Of a DNA stretch of 64,000 nucleotides, positions 26,649 through 34,902 are shown piece by piece; positions within the stretch are counted from its first letter, which is position 1, and each line of letters begins with the position of its first letter. Location: positions 372,001-436,000 of the forward strand of contig NZ_CP053748.1 of assembly GCF_024400215.1 (NCBI RefSeq), given 5' to 3'. The stretch is from Massilia sp. erpn. Lineage in GTDB: Bacteria; Pseudomonadota; Gammaproteobacteria; Burkholderiales; Burkholderiaceae_D. The position numbers and the translations under genes are program-made. A model generated the notes under the pieces. The model saw nothing but the letters and a program-made list of their open reading frames with translations. It did not search any database and had not been told where the DNA came from.

Positions 26649-29600
26649 ATGAGCTACCTATCGTTCCATTCGGCAGCCGCTCCTTCCGCCCCCACCGTGC
26701 ACAAGGCAGGCTCCCTGCGCTCGGCCTATTCCAACTGGCTGATCGCCAACCACGGCGACCAATACCGCGCCACCGTCCAGCAGCAGCTACGGCGACCGCA
26801 GGCGCGGCGCCTGCATGCTGCCGTGAACGGCGCCGCCCCCGGCCAGGAAAACGCCGCGCCGCTGGTGGGCATTGTCGGCGGCGGCTTCGCCGGCCTGTTC
26901 TCCGGCCTGATGCTGCAATCGCTGGGCATAGGCTGCGAGCTGTTTGAAAGTTCCGACCGCGTGGGCGGCCGCATCCGCACCTGGTATTCCAGCGACTACG
27001 ATCCGCGCAACAAGGACAAGGCTGGCCTGTACGGTGAAGTCGGCGGCATGCGCCTGCCGCAGTTCTCCTTCGACATGCTGCCTGTGCAGCAGCTCTCGCT
27101 GGCGGTGAACGCCGTGCTGGAACGGAATGGCCTAAGCCAGCAAAAAGTCTACTGGCGCAAGTTCTATTACAACTCGCCGCAGCAGCGCATGCGCTTCAAC
27201 AATATGGCCAAGCCGATCGAGGCCCAGGATTCCAGCCTGAACACCCTGAACTTCGACCAGCGCGCCGGCGGCGATGTGCCCGATATCTGGCTGACGCAAA
27301 CAACCGGCAGCGACGGCAGCAAATACCTGCCCATCAATATGATCCTCGACCAGGTCAACAAGCCCTTCCTGGATGCGATCAACCGCTCCTTCGCCGAAGG
27401 CTTCAACATGATGATGGAGTACGACCAGTACTCCATGTGGGACTACCTGACCACCGTCTTCACGCTGGGCGATCTGCAGCAATACTACGATCCGGCCATG
27501 GGCGCCAAGAGCGACCTGCTGCCGTGGTCCGTGGTCAGCTATCTGGAAACGACCAATGTCGGCACTGGCATGTATTCGGTCTCCTTCGTGGAGATGGTGA
27601 TCGCCGTGTACGACTGGGGTGGTAGCAAGAACCCGTATCAGCCCGGCGATCAGGCGGTGTACATGCTGACGGTGGACCAGGGCATGCAGCGCTTCCCGGA
27701 TGCCTGCCGCACGGTGCTCGACCTGGGCGTGGGCGTGCTGCCGCCGGACGGCAATACGGCCCAGGTGCAAGTCGGCATCCTGCCGAATTCCACTGGCGCC
27801 TACTCCTATACCGCACCCAATCTCACACCCGACGCCAGGCCGCCGTCCTACCAGCCGGAGCAGCCAGTGCCGAGCGACCCATCGCCCAAACAGCAGCGCG
27901 TCTTCCTCGAACACAAGGTAATGGCGCTGGATCACGATGGCGCGCTATACGACGGCCATGGCGGCATCAAGATGCGGATCCGTGATGAACGCCAGCCGGG
28001 CCAGCCACTGATCGAAAAGCAGTATCCCTACGTCATTACGACCTTGCCCAATGGCTGCTATCTGAACGGCGACTTCAAGACCAATCTGCTGCAGGAGATC
28101 AGCTTTGCCAAGGCGCAGGCGATCCGCGAATGCGACTTCATGCCGGCGTTTAAAGCCTTCCTCACTTTCCGCACGCAGTTCTGGGCCAAGCTGGGCAAGC
28201 GCCAGGACAAAGGCCTGGGCGCGGCATCGACCGACCGCCCCAACCGCCAGATCATCTACCCGTCCTACGGCTATGACGGCGCGGGCGGCGTCTTGCAAGT
28301 GTATTGCTGGGCGCAGGATGCGGAAAGGCTGGGCGCCCTGGACGACCGTGGCCGCGTGGCCGAATGCCTGAAGGGCATCGCCTACCTCTATCCCGAAGTC
28401 GATATCGAGCGCGAGTTCGCCGGCTACGACGACGGCAAGACGACCCGCACCTGGTTCTGGGACCAGCATGCGGGCGGCGGCGCCTTTGCGCTGTTCAATC
28501 CCGGCCAGTTCAAGAATATCTATCCCTCGCTGCTGACGCCCGAATTCGGCGGCTGCCTGAACTTCGCGGGCGAATGCTGCTCCGTGCACCATGGCTGGAT
28601 CGTCGGCGCCCTCGATTCGGCTTACAACGCCGTGTATCACATCCTGCAGCAGTCCGGGGCGCATGACAAGATCGAGCAGCTGAAACATACCTGGGGCGAT
28701 TACGCGCCGCCCGATGTCGGCGGCGATCCCGCCACGGCCAACGAGCTGGAATACGCTTACGAATACAATCTGGTGGACCGCAAAGCCGCCTCGATCGCGC
28801 CGGGCGCCAGCCAGAGCATCTACGGCACGTCCAGCTTTGTCTTCGGTGGCACAGTGCCAGCCTTTATCGACGATTACAATAAAGTGCCGCAGTCGATGAA
28901 GAGCAGCAATGAGGACAAGCAGGTGCTGAAGATGCTCAACAACCTGTGGAACGACAACGTCGCCCTACGCGCCAAGGCGCAGGCCACAGGCAAGAAAAAG
29001 GAGCAAAACCAGGCCGGTGCCGGCTCGGAGGCCGTGCGGCGGCTGGAAACCACCTACTACGGCGACAATTTCCAGGCCATCCCCGCACCGAAGTTCTGGC
29101 TCAAGGACGACGACGAATTCGCCCGCCAGCAACTGGGCGGCTTCATGCCCAATCTGCTGACGGCGGTGGGCAAGCAGCAGGTGCGCCAGCTGATCGAAAG
29201 CGCCGATATCCGCCAGCCGGAAAAACTGGGCAATCTGGACGCCATCACCTACATCGCCGACTACCGCAAATTCCTCTCCGCCTGCACAGTGACGCCGGTC
29301 GGCTACTATCTGCCCAAACCTGTCGTGTTCTTCACCGTGGACGAAGCAAATCAGCTGATGCCGATAGCCATACAGCTGGAGCATGGCGGCGAACTGTTCG
29401 CGCCCGATATGCCGAATGCGGAGAACGCCTGGCTGCTGGCGAAGATGCTGGTCAACTGCGCCGGGCAGACCTTGCACGATGTCGGCTTCCACCAGCTGCT
29501 GACGCACCAGCTCTGCGCGCTGGTATCGATTTCGCTGTTCTCGGAAGAGGTGTTCAATCCCATTACCAATCCGGGATCGTCCGCGCCCTTCCAGGAACAC

Positions 29601-30629
29601 CCGGTGTTCAAGCTGCTGCAGCCGCACGTCAGCAAGGCGCTGGAGTTCCAGCAAACCATCTACAACCGCGACTACATCCCCGGCCTGCCATCCTTCCCCG
29701 CCACGCGCACGGTCAGCGGTGCGGCGGGCGTGTACAACCTGGGCTTCGTGTATGACCTGATCTTCTCCTGCGGCCGCATCGGCAACTACCAGCTGCAGGA
29801 CAAAATCTACAACGATCCCGGCTTCCGCTTCCTGGAGCTGGCAAATCCAATCGATGCGCGCAAACGCGGCGTGGAGAAAACACCCTTCTCCTATCCCTAC
29901 CAGCACGACGCCTCGCTATGGTACGAAGCCATTGCGCGCTTTACCTCGCAGTTCGTGGACACCTGCTATACCAGCGACAGTGCGGTGACTGAGGATACGC
30001 AGTTGCAGCATTTCTTCGGAAAACTGATCCCCGCCTTCAACCACACGGTCGGCACACCGCCCGCCGCGCGCTTCCCGCAGCAGGTCGCCACCAAGGCTCT
30101 GCTCAAGGAGGTACTCAGCATGTTCGTCTGGCAGTTCTCGGTGCAGCACACCGTCATCAACGACGGCGCATACAACCACGCCGCCTTTGTGCCGAATGCC
30201 TCGACCTTGATGTACGCGCCGCCGGCCGGCAAGCCATCCGCGCAATGGAGCGCGGACGATGTGCTGGCCTGCCTGCCGTCGAACAGCCAGCTCTATCCAT
30301 CGCTCGGCAATATGAACTTCATGGACGTGCAGATCAACGCTTCGGTCACAGGCCAAGGCCCCTACCCCGAAACCATTTTGGGACGCATGACATTGGCGCC
30401 ATCCATTGACATCCTGCAGGACAGCTATGCCTTCAGCGACACCAGGCTGCGCTCGGTGGTGGATGACTTCTACCAATCGGCCCGCCGGGTGGGCGATGCG
30501 ATCCAGCTGCGGCAGGCGAAGGATACGGCGCGCTATCTGGAGCTGCATCCCGATGCGCAGTCCGTGCCGGAGACGGTGACGTTTAACCTGATCTCGCCGG
30601 TGAATGTGATGAATACGATTCAGACCTAA
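26649..30629 (+). CDS. Flavin amine oxidase-lipoxygenase fusion protein
   Basis: 1326 residues in one uninterrupted frame. The N-terminal half is a flavin amine-oxidase/L-amino-acid-oxidase module: the FAD dinucleotide fold GIVGGGFAGL at 74-83, SSDRVGGRIRTW shortly after, GGMRLP at 132-137 (the Arg that binds the substrate carboxylate in snake-venom LAAO lies in the same motif), and the C-terminal flavin motif GGCLNFAGECCSVHHGW near 635-650. From about 720 onward it is a lipoxygenase: FWLKDDDEFARQQLGGF at about 814-830, iron ligands His943 and His948 in LHDVGFHQLLTH, and His1167 and Asn1171 in VQHTVINDGAY. The terminal Ile ligand of typical lipoxygenases is replaced by Thr (NTIQT end). No signal peptide and no PLAT domain are seen. 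It would oxidise an amine or amino acid, producing H2O2, and dioxygenate polyunsaturated fatty acids to hydroperoxides. Confidence 0.9.
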   Translation: MSYLSFHSAAAPSAPTVHKAGSLRSAYSNWLIANHGDQYRATVQQQLRRPQARRLHAAVNGAAPGQENAAPLVGIVGGGFAGLFSGLMLQSLGIGCELFESSDRVGGRIRTWYSSDYDPRNKDKAGLYGEVGGMRLPQFSFDMLPVQQLSLAVNAVLERNGLSQQKVYWRKFYYNSPQQRMRFNNMAKPIEAQDSSLNTLNFDQRAGGDVPDIWLTQTTGSDGSKYLPINMILDQVNKPFLDAINRSFAEGFNMMMEYDQYSMWDYLTTVFTLGDLQQYYDPAMGAKSDLLPWSVVSYLETTNVGTGMYSVSFVEMVIAVYDWGGSKNPYQPGDQAVYMLTVDQGMQRFPDACRTVLDLGVGVLPPDGNTAQVQVGILPNSTGAYSYTAPNLTPDARPPSYQPEQPVPSDPSPKQQRVFLEHKVMALDHDGALYDGHGGIKMRIRDERQPGQPLIEKQYPYVITTLPNGCYLNGDFKTNLLQEISFAKAQAIRECDFMPAFKAFLTFRTQFWAKLGKRQDKGLGAASTDRPNRQIIYPSYGYDGAGGVLQVYCWAQDAERLGALDDRGRVAECLKGIAYLYPEVDIEREFAGYDDGKTTRTWFWDQHAGGGAFALFNPGQFKNIYPSLLTPEFGGCLNFAGECCSVHHGWIVGALDSAYNAVYHILQQSGAHDKIEQLKHTWGDYAPPDVGGDPATANELEYAYEYNLVDRKAASIAPGASQSIYGTSSFVFGGTVPAFIDDYNKVPQSMKSSNEDKQVLKMLNNLWNDNVALRAKAQATGKKKEQNQAGAGSEAVRRLETTYYGDNFQAIPAPKFWLKDDDEFARQQLGGFMPNLLTAVGKQQVRQLIESADIRQPEKLGNLDAITYIADYRKFLSACTVTPVGYYLPKPVVFFTVDEANQLMPIAIQLEHGGELFAPDMPNAENAWLLAKMLVNCAGQTLHDVGFHQLLTHQLCALVSISLFSEEVFNPITNPGSSAPFQEHPVFKLLQPHVSKALEFQQTIYNRDYIPGLPSFPATRTVSGAAGVYNLGFVYDLIFSCGRIGNYQLQDKIYNDPGFRFLELANPIDARKRGVEKTPFSYPYQHDASLWYEAIARFTSQFVDTCYTSDSAVTEDTQLQHFFGKLIPAFNHTVGTPPAARFPQQVATKALLKEVLSMFVWQFSVQHTVINDGAYNHAAFVPNASTLMYAPPAGKPSAQWSADDVLACLPSNSQLYPSLGNMNFMDVQINASVTGQGPYPETILGRMTLAPSIDILQDSYAFSDTRLRSVVDDFYQSARRVGDAIQLRQAKDTARYLELHPDAQSVPETVTFNLISPVNVMNTIQT

Positions 30630-30664
30630 GCAGCGCTTGGGGCGGCGGCCTTGCGCCGCCGCTT

Positions 30665-31114
30665 TCAACGACAGTCGATTTTGATATCGTTCTGCCCAGC
30701 TTTGGCGCCTTTTCGATAAGTGAAAACGCAGCGTTTTATCGAATCAGGCATGCGCTGAGATAGCGTAACTTCATTGTGTATCCCGTACCCGCATTCAAGC
30801 CATTTACCGTCAGGGAAATCCCTATCAAGGTCATACACATACGACCATTCCCTCTTGCCAGGCCGCGTAGTGTATTCCGCCAGATCGCCGTGCATTTCGG
30901 GAGGTCCGCTGATTGGCGTCGCTGAATTCAAATACAGTTCTGATCCGATATAGACCTTCCAGCCATTGACGGGTGAGGCCGAAATTGGCATCGATGCCGG
31001 GCATATCAAAGGAGGCGCAGCCGGCGCTGAGTAAGCGCATTGCATTGCTGCTCCCCCAAGAAGGAAGATGCAGACTGCAGCTCCCCTTTGCCTGATGAGA
31101 TTTGAGGTAAGCAT
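30665..31114 (-). CDS. STY0301-family periplasmic protein, Tai2-like immunity candidate
   Basis: 149 residues from ATG 31114; the open frame to 31222 runs into the preceding gene. A signal peptide (IRQRGAAVCIFLLGG...CAYSA) exports it. The mature part begins with LICPASMPISASPVNGWKVY and ends with KRCVFTYRKGAKAGQNDIKI, the STY0301-family pattern as I remember it, with paired cysteines. STY0301 lies in the Salmonella Typhi T6SS island beside a Tae2 amidase. Here it starts 4 nt after the stop of a BPSL0067-type gene, so it is the likely periplasmic antidote to it. Confidence 0.72.
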   Translation of the reverse strand: MLTSNLIRQRGAAVCIFLLGGAAMQCAYSAPAAPPLICPASMPISASPVNGWKVYIGSELYLNSATPISGPPEMHGDLAEYTTRPGKREWSYVYDLDRDFPDGKWLECGYGIHNEVTLSQRMPDSIKRCVFTYRKGAKAGQNDIKIDCR

Positions 31115-31118
31115 GGCT

Positions 31119-31505
31119 TTACAGAATGACGAAGAAGGCATCGGCGTTATCGCTGGGGAATTTGAAGTTACCCTGTTTATCTCGTCCCTGCGAGCGTATA
31201 AACCGGGAGTTGATCTTGCCATTTTTCTTGCTTTTCCACTGATCCATCACATAGATGCCTCCCAGGGCTTGACGCAAGAAAAAGGCCGCATGATTTCCAT
31301 GACTGCGGTTTGGGTAGCGGCCGTTGACGAAAGTGGCGACGGCCGTACCTTTCCTGAGCATCACGTTCCCAACTACCGCTTCGCCCTGACGCCAGTTGCT
31401 TGTTGCCGGCGCCGCGGCATAAGTCTGCATCAAGGCAACGCATTGATGAGAGCCAACCATATCGTGATTTTCGAGTCCATCAACGTCCTCGTATTTGTAT
31501 GGCAT
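31119..31505 (-). CDS. BPSL0067-family protein, Tae2-like peptidoglycan amidase effector
   Basis: 128 residues without a signal peptide, as expected for a T6SS-delivered effector. It has a NlpC/P60-like dyad: Cys22 in VGSHQCVALMQTY and His71 in SHGNHAAFFL, with Asp87 in YVMDQW. WRQGEAVVG and GTAVATFVNGRYPN complete the BPSL0067 pattern. Tae2 enzymes cut peptide cross-links in target-cell peptidoglycan. No T6SS structural genes or VgrG are in the window, so this is an orphan effector-immunity pair. The family is fairly sure; delivery by T6SS is inference. Confidence 0.75.
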   Translation of the reverse strand: MPYKYEDVDGLENHDMVGSHQCVALMQTYAAAPATSNWRQGEAVVGNVMLRKGTAVATFVNGRYPNRSHGNHAAFFLRQALGGIYVMDQWKSKKNGKINSRFIRSQGRDKQGNFKFPSDNADAFFVIL

Positions 31506-31648
31506 TGCGTCCTCCGGAATGTTTTCACTGAGAAAGAAACCAGCTTCACTTTAGATGTTTAGATAGGCACTCCTTTAATGCGGATCAGACAAGCGCGGCA
31601 GAATCTCAGCGGTGTTGCCCCGCATCATCTCAGCCATCTTGTGAAAAA

Positions 31649-31662
31649 TTGATCTAGATCAT
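31649..31662. promoter_or_regulatory. FNR/ANR-type box
   Basis: TTGATCTAGATCAT matches the FNR consensus TTGAT-N4-ATCAA at 9 of the 10 fixed positions. It lies 79 nt upstream of the DUF3079 start, a position compatible with activation under low oxygen. Confidence 0.5.
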
Positions 31663-31740
31663 GTTCTCCATGCCCAGCGGAAACGTAGCATGGTGGGTGA
31701 CAGGCGCCCGTTGCCGGGAGGCCTAGAGGAGCAATGCAAA

Positions 31741-31941
31741 ATGGCCAAGAAATTCCCGATTAAACCCCTCCACCCCGAACGCATTTGCTGGGGCTGCGAT
31801 AAATACTGCCCGGTCGATGCGCTGGCTTGCGGCAATGGTTCGGAACGGACCCAGCATCCAGTCGAGCTGTTTGGCGAAGATTGGATGGACCCGCTGCTGC
31901 CCTTCGATTCCGATGAGCAGCCCGATCCCGCTAACGCTTAG
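31741..31941 (+). CDS. DUF3079 small cysteine-containing protein
   Basis: 66 residues from ATG 31741 (GAGGAG upstream); the longer frame from 31690 has no family counterpart. MAKKFPIKPLHPERICWGC, then DKYCPVDALACGNGSERTQH and ELFGEDW, is the whole DUF3079 pattern, with three cysteines (C-x2-C-x4-C, plus one more) that could hold a metal. The function is unknown. An FNR-like box upstream suggests oxygen control. Confidence 0.88.
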   Translation: MAKKFPIKPLHPERICWGCDKYCPVDALACGNGSERTQHPVELFGEDWMDPLLPFDSDEQPDPANA

Positions 31942-32015
31942 ACGGTCGTCAGCAAGCGCCGATACTGCCGAGGCCTTGTAGCCACATAATCCGCGATACT
32001 GAACTCATCACAGAA

Positions 32016-32035
32016 ATTAAGCACGCTTGCTTAAT
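32016..32035. promoter_or_regulatory. Inverted repeat upstream of the HicB-like gene
   Basis: ATTAAGC (32016-32022) and GCTTAAT (32029-32035) form a perfect 7-bp inverted repeat with 6-bp spacer, 80 nt before the HicB-like start. HicB proteins bind palindromes in their own promoters, so this is a candidate operator. Confidence 0.35.
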
Positions 32036-32114
32036 CCATCTCACAGCGCTACTCTCGGAACTACGATGGGCCGCACAACTCGGGCCGCATCAGAAAAAAA
32101 TCGCAGGAGCAGGT

Positions 32115-32384
32115 ATGAAATACCCGGCACGATTTAAACCTGATCCTGAGGCTGGCGGCTACGTCGTCACTTTCCGCGACATTCCGGCGGCGATTACTCA
32201 AGGAGATGATGACGCCGAAGCGATGGAGATGGCGAAGGATGATCGGATTGTATCCATGCTGGAAATGCAGAAGCATGAAGACCTCATGGCAAGCGTCGAA
32301 CCGACTTGGCGGCCATCGCAGATCGATGAAATCAGCATATCGCGCAAACCACAAAAGCCATCAAGCAACGGAGATGCACCTTGA
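32115..32384 (+). CDS. Orphan HicB-like antitoxin, C-terminal half divergent
   Basis: 89 residues. The first 45 match HicB antitoxins well: MKYPARFKPDPEAGGYVVTF, RDIPAAITQGDDDAEAMEMA. After that the usual ALEFYFEDRRPVPAPS segment is strongly altered (IVSMLEMQKHEDLMASVEP), and no DNA-binding domain follows. No HicA double-stranded-RNA-binding-like toxin is present on either side. It is either a decaying relic or a divergent orphan regulator. The last codons overlap the start of the next gene (TTGA). Confidence 0.6.
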   Translation: MKYPARFKPDPEAGGYVVTFRDIPAAITQGDDDAEAMEMAKDDRIVSMLEMQKHEDLMASVEPTWRPSQIDEISISRKPQKPSSNGDAP

Positions 32385-32992
32385 AGGCACAGAACGCACT
32401 GGCCGAGCTTGAAGCTATCATCGCTTGGATAGACCAACAAACCGCCGGCGTAACACTACCTGCCGATGACCGCACGCTGCTGGTAGTAGGCTGCCTGGAC
32501 GTCGCCATCGAACACCAGGCCGCATTCGCACTCTTGGCGCGGAACGAGCTGCACGGCTCCGCTTTCGCGCTTCTTCGCGTGCTCATGGAGTCCTTAGTGC
32601 GCGCGCTCTGGCTGCATCGATGTGCCACCGACGACGACATCGCCAAGTTCAAACGAGGAAAACTTGATAAGCAATTCGGGACACTGATTGAGGAATTCGA
32701 GGCATTTATCCAGACACCGGAGGGCGTCCTTTCCAGCCTCAAGAAAAGCGCCTGGACAGCCTTGAACGGCTTCACACACACGGGATTTCATCAGGTTTCA
32801 CGCCGACACAAGCCAGGCCGCGTTGAGGGCAGCTACGCGGACGAGGAAATCGCCAATGCCATCGGCGTAGCCGGGGCATTGGGCTTGGTCGCTGCTGGGG
32901 AGCTGATCAGCCTTTCCGATCGACAGGACCGGCTCCCCTTTTTCTTTGAGCGTATTAGTGAATATGCACTCACCAAACCCGCCCCTGCGTGA
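32381..32992 (+). CDS. DUF6988-like helical protein
   Basis: 203 residues from a TTG start with GGAG eight bases upstream, overlapping the HicB-like stop by 4 nt. It is mostly helical: LDVAIEHQAAFALLARNELH, then GSAFALLRVLMESLVRALWL, and THTGFHQVSRRHKPGRVEGS. This is the pattern of DUF6988/DUF5677-like proteins, a HEPN-reminiscent helical bundle without an obvious R-x4-6-H nuclease motif. The function is unknown; members are frequent in defence and mobile contexts. The coupling with an antitoxin-like gene is suggestive. Confidence 0.6.
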   Translation: MKAQNALAELEAIIAWIDQQTAGVTLPADDRTLLVVGCLDVAIEHQAAFALLARNELHGSAFALLRVLMESLVRALWLHRCATDDDIAKFKRGKLDKQFGTLIEEFEAFIQTPEGVLSSLKKSAWTALNGFTHTGFHQVSRRHKPGRVEGSYADEEIANAIGVAGALGLVAAGELISLSDRQDRLPFFFERISEYALTKPAPA

Positions 32993-33080
32993 TTAGAGCA
33001 GCGAAGGAAGATGCGCCGCCATCTGCGCCAAGACATCGTTGATTGTCGCCATTTACTCGCCTTCCGGGCGCACCGAAGAC

Positions 33081-33299
33081 TTATAAGGAACTTGGATATT
33101 GCCCATCAGGGATGGAAATACTCCGGTAGTCCAGGGCACCGGCGCGGATGACCATAGGGCTGCAGCTGCGCAGCGGTCGATCAATGATTACGGTGTGCGG
33201 TGCCGCAATCGCACCGATATACTTCGCCTCCACCGACTTCGGCCCCTCCACAAAACGCTGGCTATCCAGGTTCATCCACAGCAGGATGTGCCTAGCCAT
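33081..33299 (-). CDS. Small protein overlapping the end of the AAA-DUF4435 gene, uncertain
   Basis: 72 residues from ATG 33299, which overlaps the upstream stop by 8 nt. It contains HILLWMNLDSQRFVEGPKSV and IGAIAAPHTVIIDRPLRSCS. No family is recognised. The overlap with a defence gene in the same direction makes translation plausible, but nothing else proves it is real. Confidence 0.35.
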   Translation of the reverse strand: MARHILLWMNLDSQRFVEGPKSVEAKYIGAIAAPHTVIIDRPLRSCSPMVIRAGALDYRSISIPDGQYPSSL

Positions 33300-34902
33300 T
33301 AATATCAATTTGTGGCAGAACACTGCGCAGGGCATTAGTCAGCGCCGGCAACGACCCGTTACTGAGTACGCGCACCAGCCAGCTCTCAAAGGCGGGCTTA
33401 CGCGTCTGTTTCAAACGGCTTGCTGCATCCGCCATCATGCCCTTGTGGTCGAACAATGCAAGCAACAAGCCCAGATCCTCAGCTTCAGCAGCAGTTTCGA
33501 GTTCTACACGCATAGTTTGCGCAAGAGCCTGAATGTTTAGCTCTGCCACTTGGCGCGTGAATTCGGCATCCAATTCGGCCACAGTGGTGGCTGCGCGCAA
33601 GTCAATCTTTTTTGCCATTCGATCTATGCGGCGCTGGCAATATCTAACAACAACCGCTTCAATAGCGCCGCTCGCCCGGACCTTACTGAGCACGTCGGAC
33701 TTGAGTGCGGAAAGTTTAGATTCCAACTCATCCCCACTATAGCCCTCGCTGACCGCAATGGTTCGGCTAACAGAGGGCAAGAGGATAAGATTTTCTATTT
33801 CTGAAACTGGAAGCACAGAGACACCAAGTAGGCGCATCTGTGCGATCTCATCTTCTACATGACCATCCGCATCGACCACCCCGAAACAACGCACACGTGT
33901 CAAATCTTGATTGCGACGCATGGTCATAACGGAGTGAATTACTTCTGTGCACGAGCCGCGCGGGATGACCGTGAATTTGGGATAGCAGCAGCGGTAGAGG
34001 GCGACATCGAACTTGCCTTCGACGCTTTCCACAAACAGCACTGGGCGCCGGCTACCGAGTATGAGCGTGGTCAGTTCGTCGCTGAATCCTGATTGCTCCG
34101 GTACAGGATCAATCACCCAGCTTCGCCCGTCATATTCACGCACAACATACTTCGCCCCAGACCTAACAGCGGCAAATTCAAGGTCATGCGTGATAAACAC
34201 AAACGCACAATCTGGACGTGCAGCCTCCAACTCGTCCCACAGCTTCGACATAATGGATCGATGCACATGAAGTTCTGGTTCGTCAAAAATCAGCAACGAG
34301 TTTGCATTCACAGCTAAGGTTTGCCCGATTAGATAGAAGATTGCGCGCTCGCCGTCGCTCATCTCAGATGCCGAATACTTGGCAGCTCCTCCAGGAATAG
34401 ACACGCTAATATCATCGCCCGTAAAGTGTAGCGTACGATGCGGCAACACCCTTTTCCAGATCTCGTTGAGCTGTTCGAATTTAGTTATATCAAACGGCCC
34501 GGCATCTCCGGCTCGCGCTCTATTGTGTGTTTGCAGAGCAATGTTTGCCTGATCCGCGAAGAGAACCTGAAGCAGAAAGTCATAATCATTAAGCAAACTT
34601 ACGGCGGCCTTACCTTGCCAACGGTTGGTCGCGCGATGGGCTGCTCGTGCATCTAGGTTTTGCCAGCCGGTACGCAAAGCGGCCCACGAAAGCTGCTCGC
34701 TCGTCTTGACCACTGACGGATTCAACGAAAGGGCGCGATGCGCTGAAATCCGATGCGAGTCAAGATCTCGATTCCCCTCTATGGTCACGGCCAGCCTGGT
34801 CTTCCCGCTGCCATTTGCACCCACGAAGATAACAGAGGAACCGACTTCGATCGAAATTGACGTAACATCGGTAGGACTTGGGATACTAAACTCAAACGCC
34901 AT
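33292..34902 (-). CDS. AAA ATPase fused to DUF4435 (single-chain PARIS-like defence protein)
   Basis: 536 residues. The start at 34902 is fixed by AGAGGA five bases upstream. The N-terminal ABC-type ATPase has the P-loop GANGSGKT at 28-35, a signature-like MSDGERAIFYLIGQTL, Walker B LLIFDEPELHVH and the switch TH in VFITHDLEF. From about 300 the DUF4435 TOPRIM-like domain follows: VLFVESVEGKFDVALYR, VIPRGSCTEVI and FGVVDADGH. PARIS anti-phage systems combine AriA (this ATPase type) with AriB (DUF4435); here both are in one chain. It is A/T-richer than the core genes. The defence role is inferred from domain content. Confidence 0.82.
   Translation of the reverse strand: MAFEFSIPSPTDVTSISIEVGSSVIFVGANGSGKTRLAVTIEGNRDLDSHRISAHRALSLNPSVVKTSEQLSWAALRTGWQNLDARAAHRATNRWQGKAAVSLLNDYDFLLQVLFADQANIALQTHNRARAGDAGPFDITKFEQLNEIWKRVLPHRTLHFTGDDISVSIPGGAAKYSASEMSDGERAIFYLIGQTLAVNANSLLIFDEPELHVHRSIMSKLWDELEAARPDCAFVFITHDLEFAAVRSGAKYVVREYDGRSWVIDPVPEQSGFSDELTTLILGSRRPVLFVESVEGKFDVALYRCCYPKFTVIPRGSCTEVIHSVMTMRRNQDLTRVRCFGVVDADGHVEDEIAQMRLLGVSVLPVSEIENLILLPSVSRTIAVSEGYSGDELESKLSALKSDVLSKVRASGAIEAVVVRYCQRRIDRMAKKIDLRAATTVAELDAEFTRQVAELNIQALAQTMRVELETAAEAEDLGLLLALFDHKGMMADAASRLKQTRKPAFESWLVRVLSNGSLPALTNALRSVLPQIDING

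Noticed and set aside
31068..31562. 164-codon plus-strand frame
   Set aside because: Antisense of the Tae2-like gene, whose Cys/His motifs and partner gene make the minus strand the coding one.
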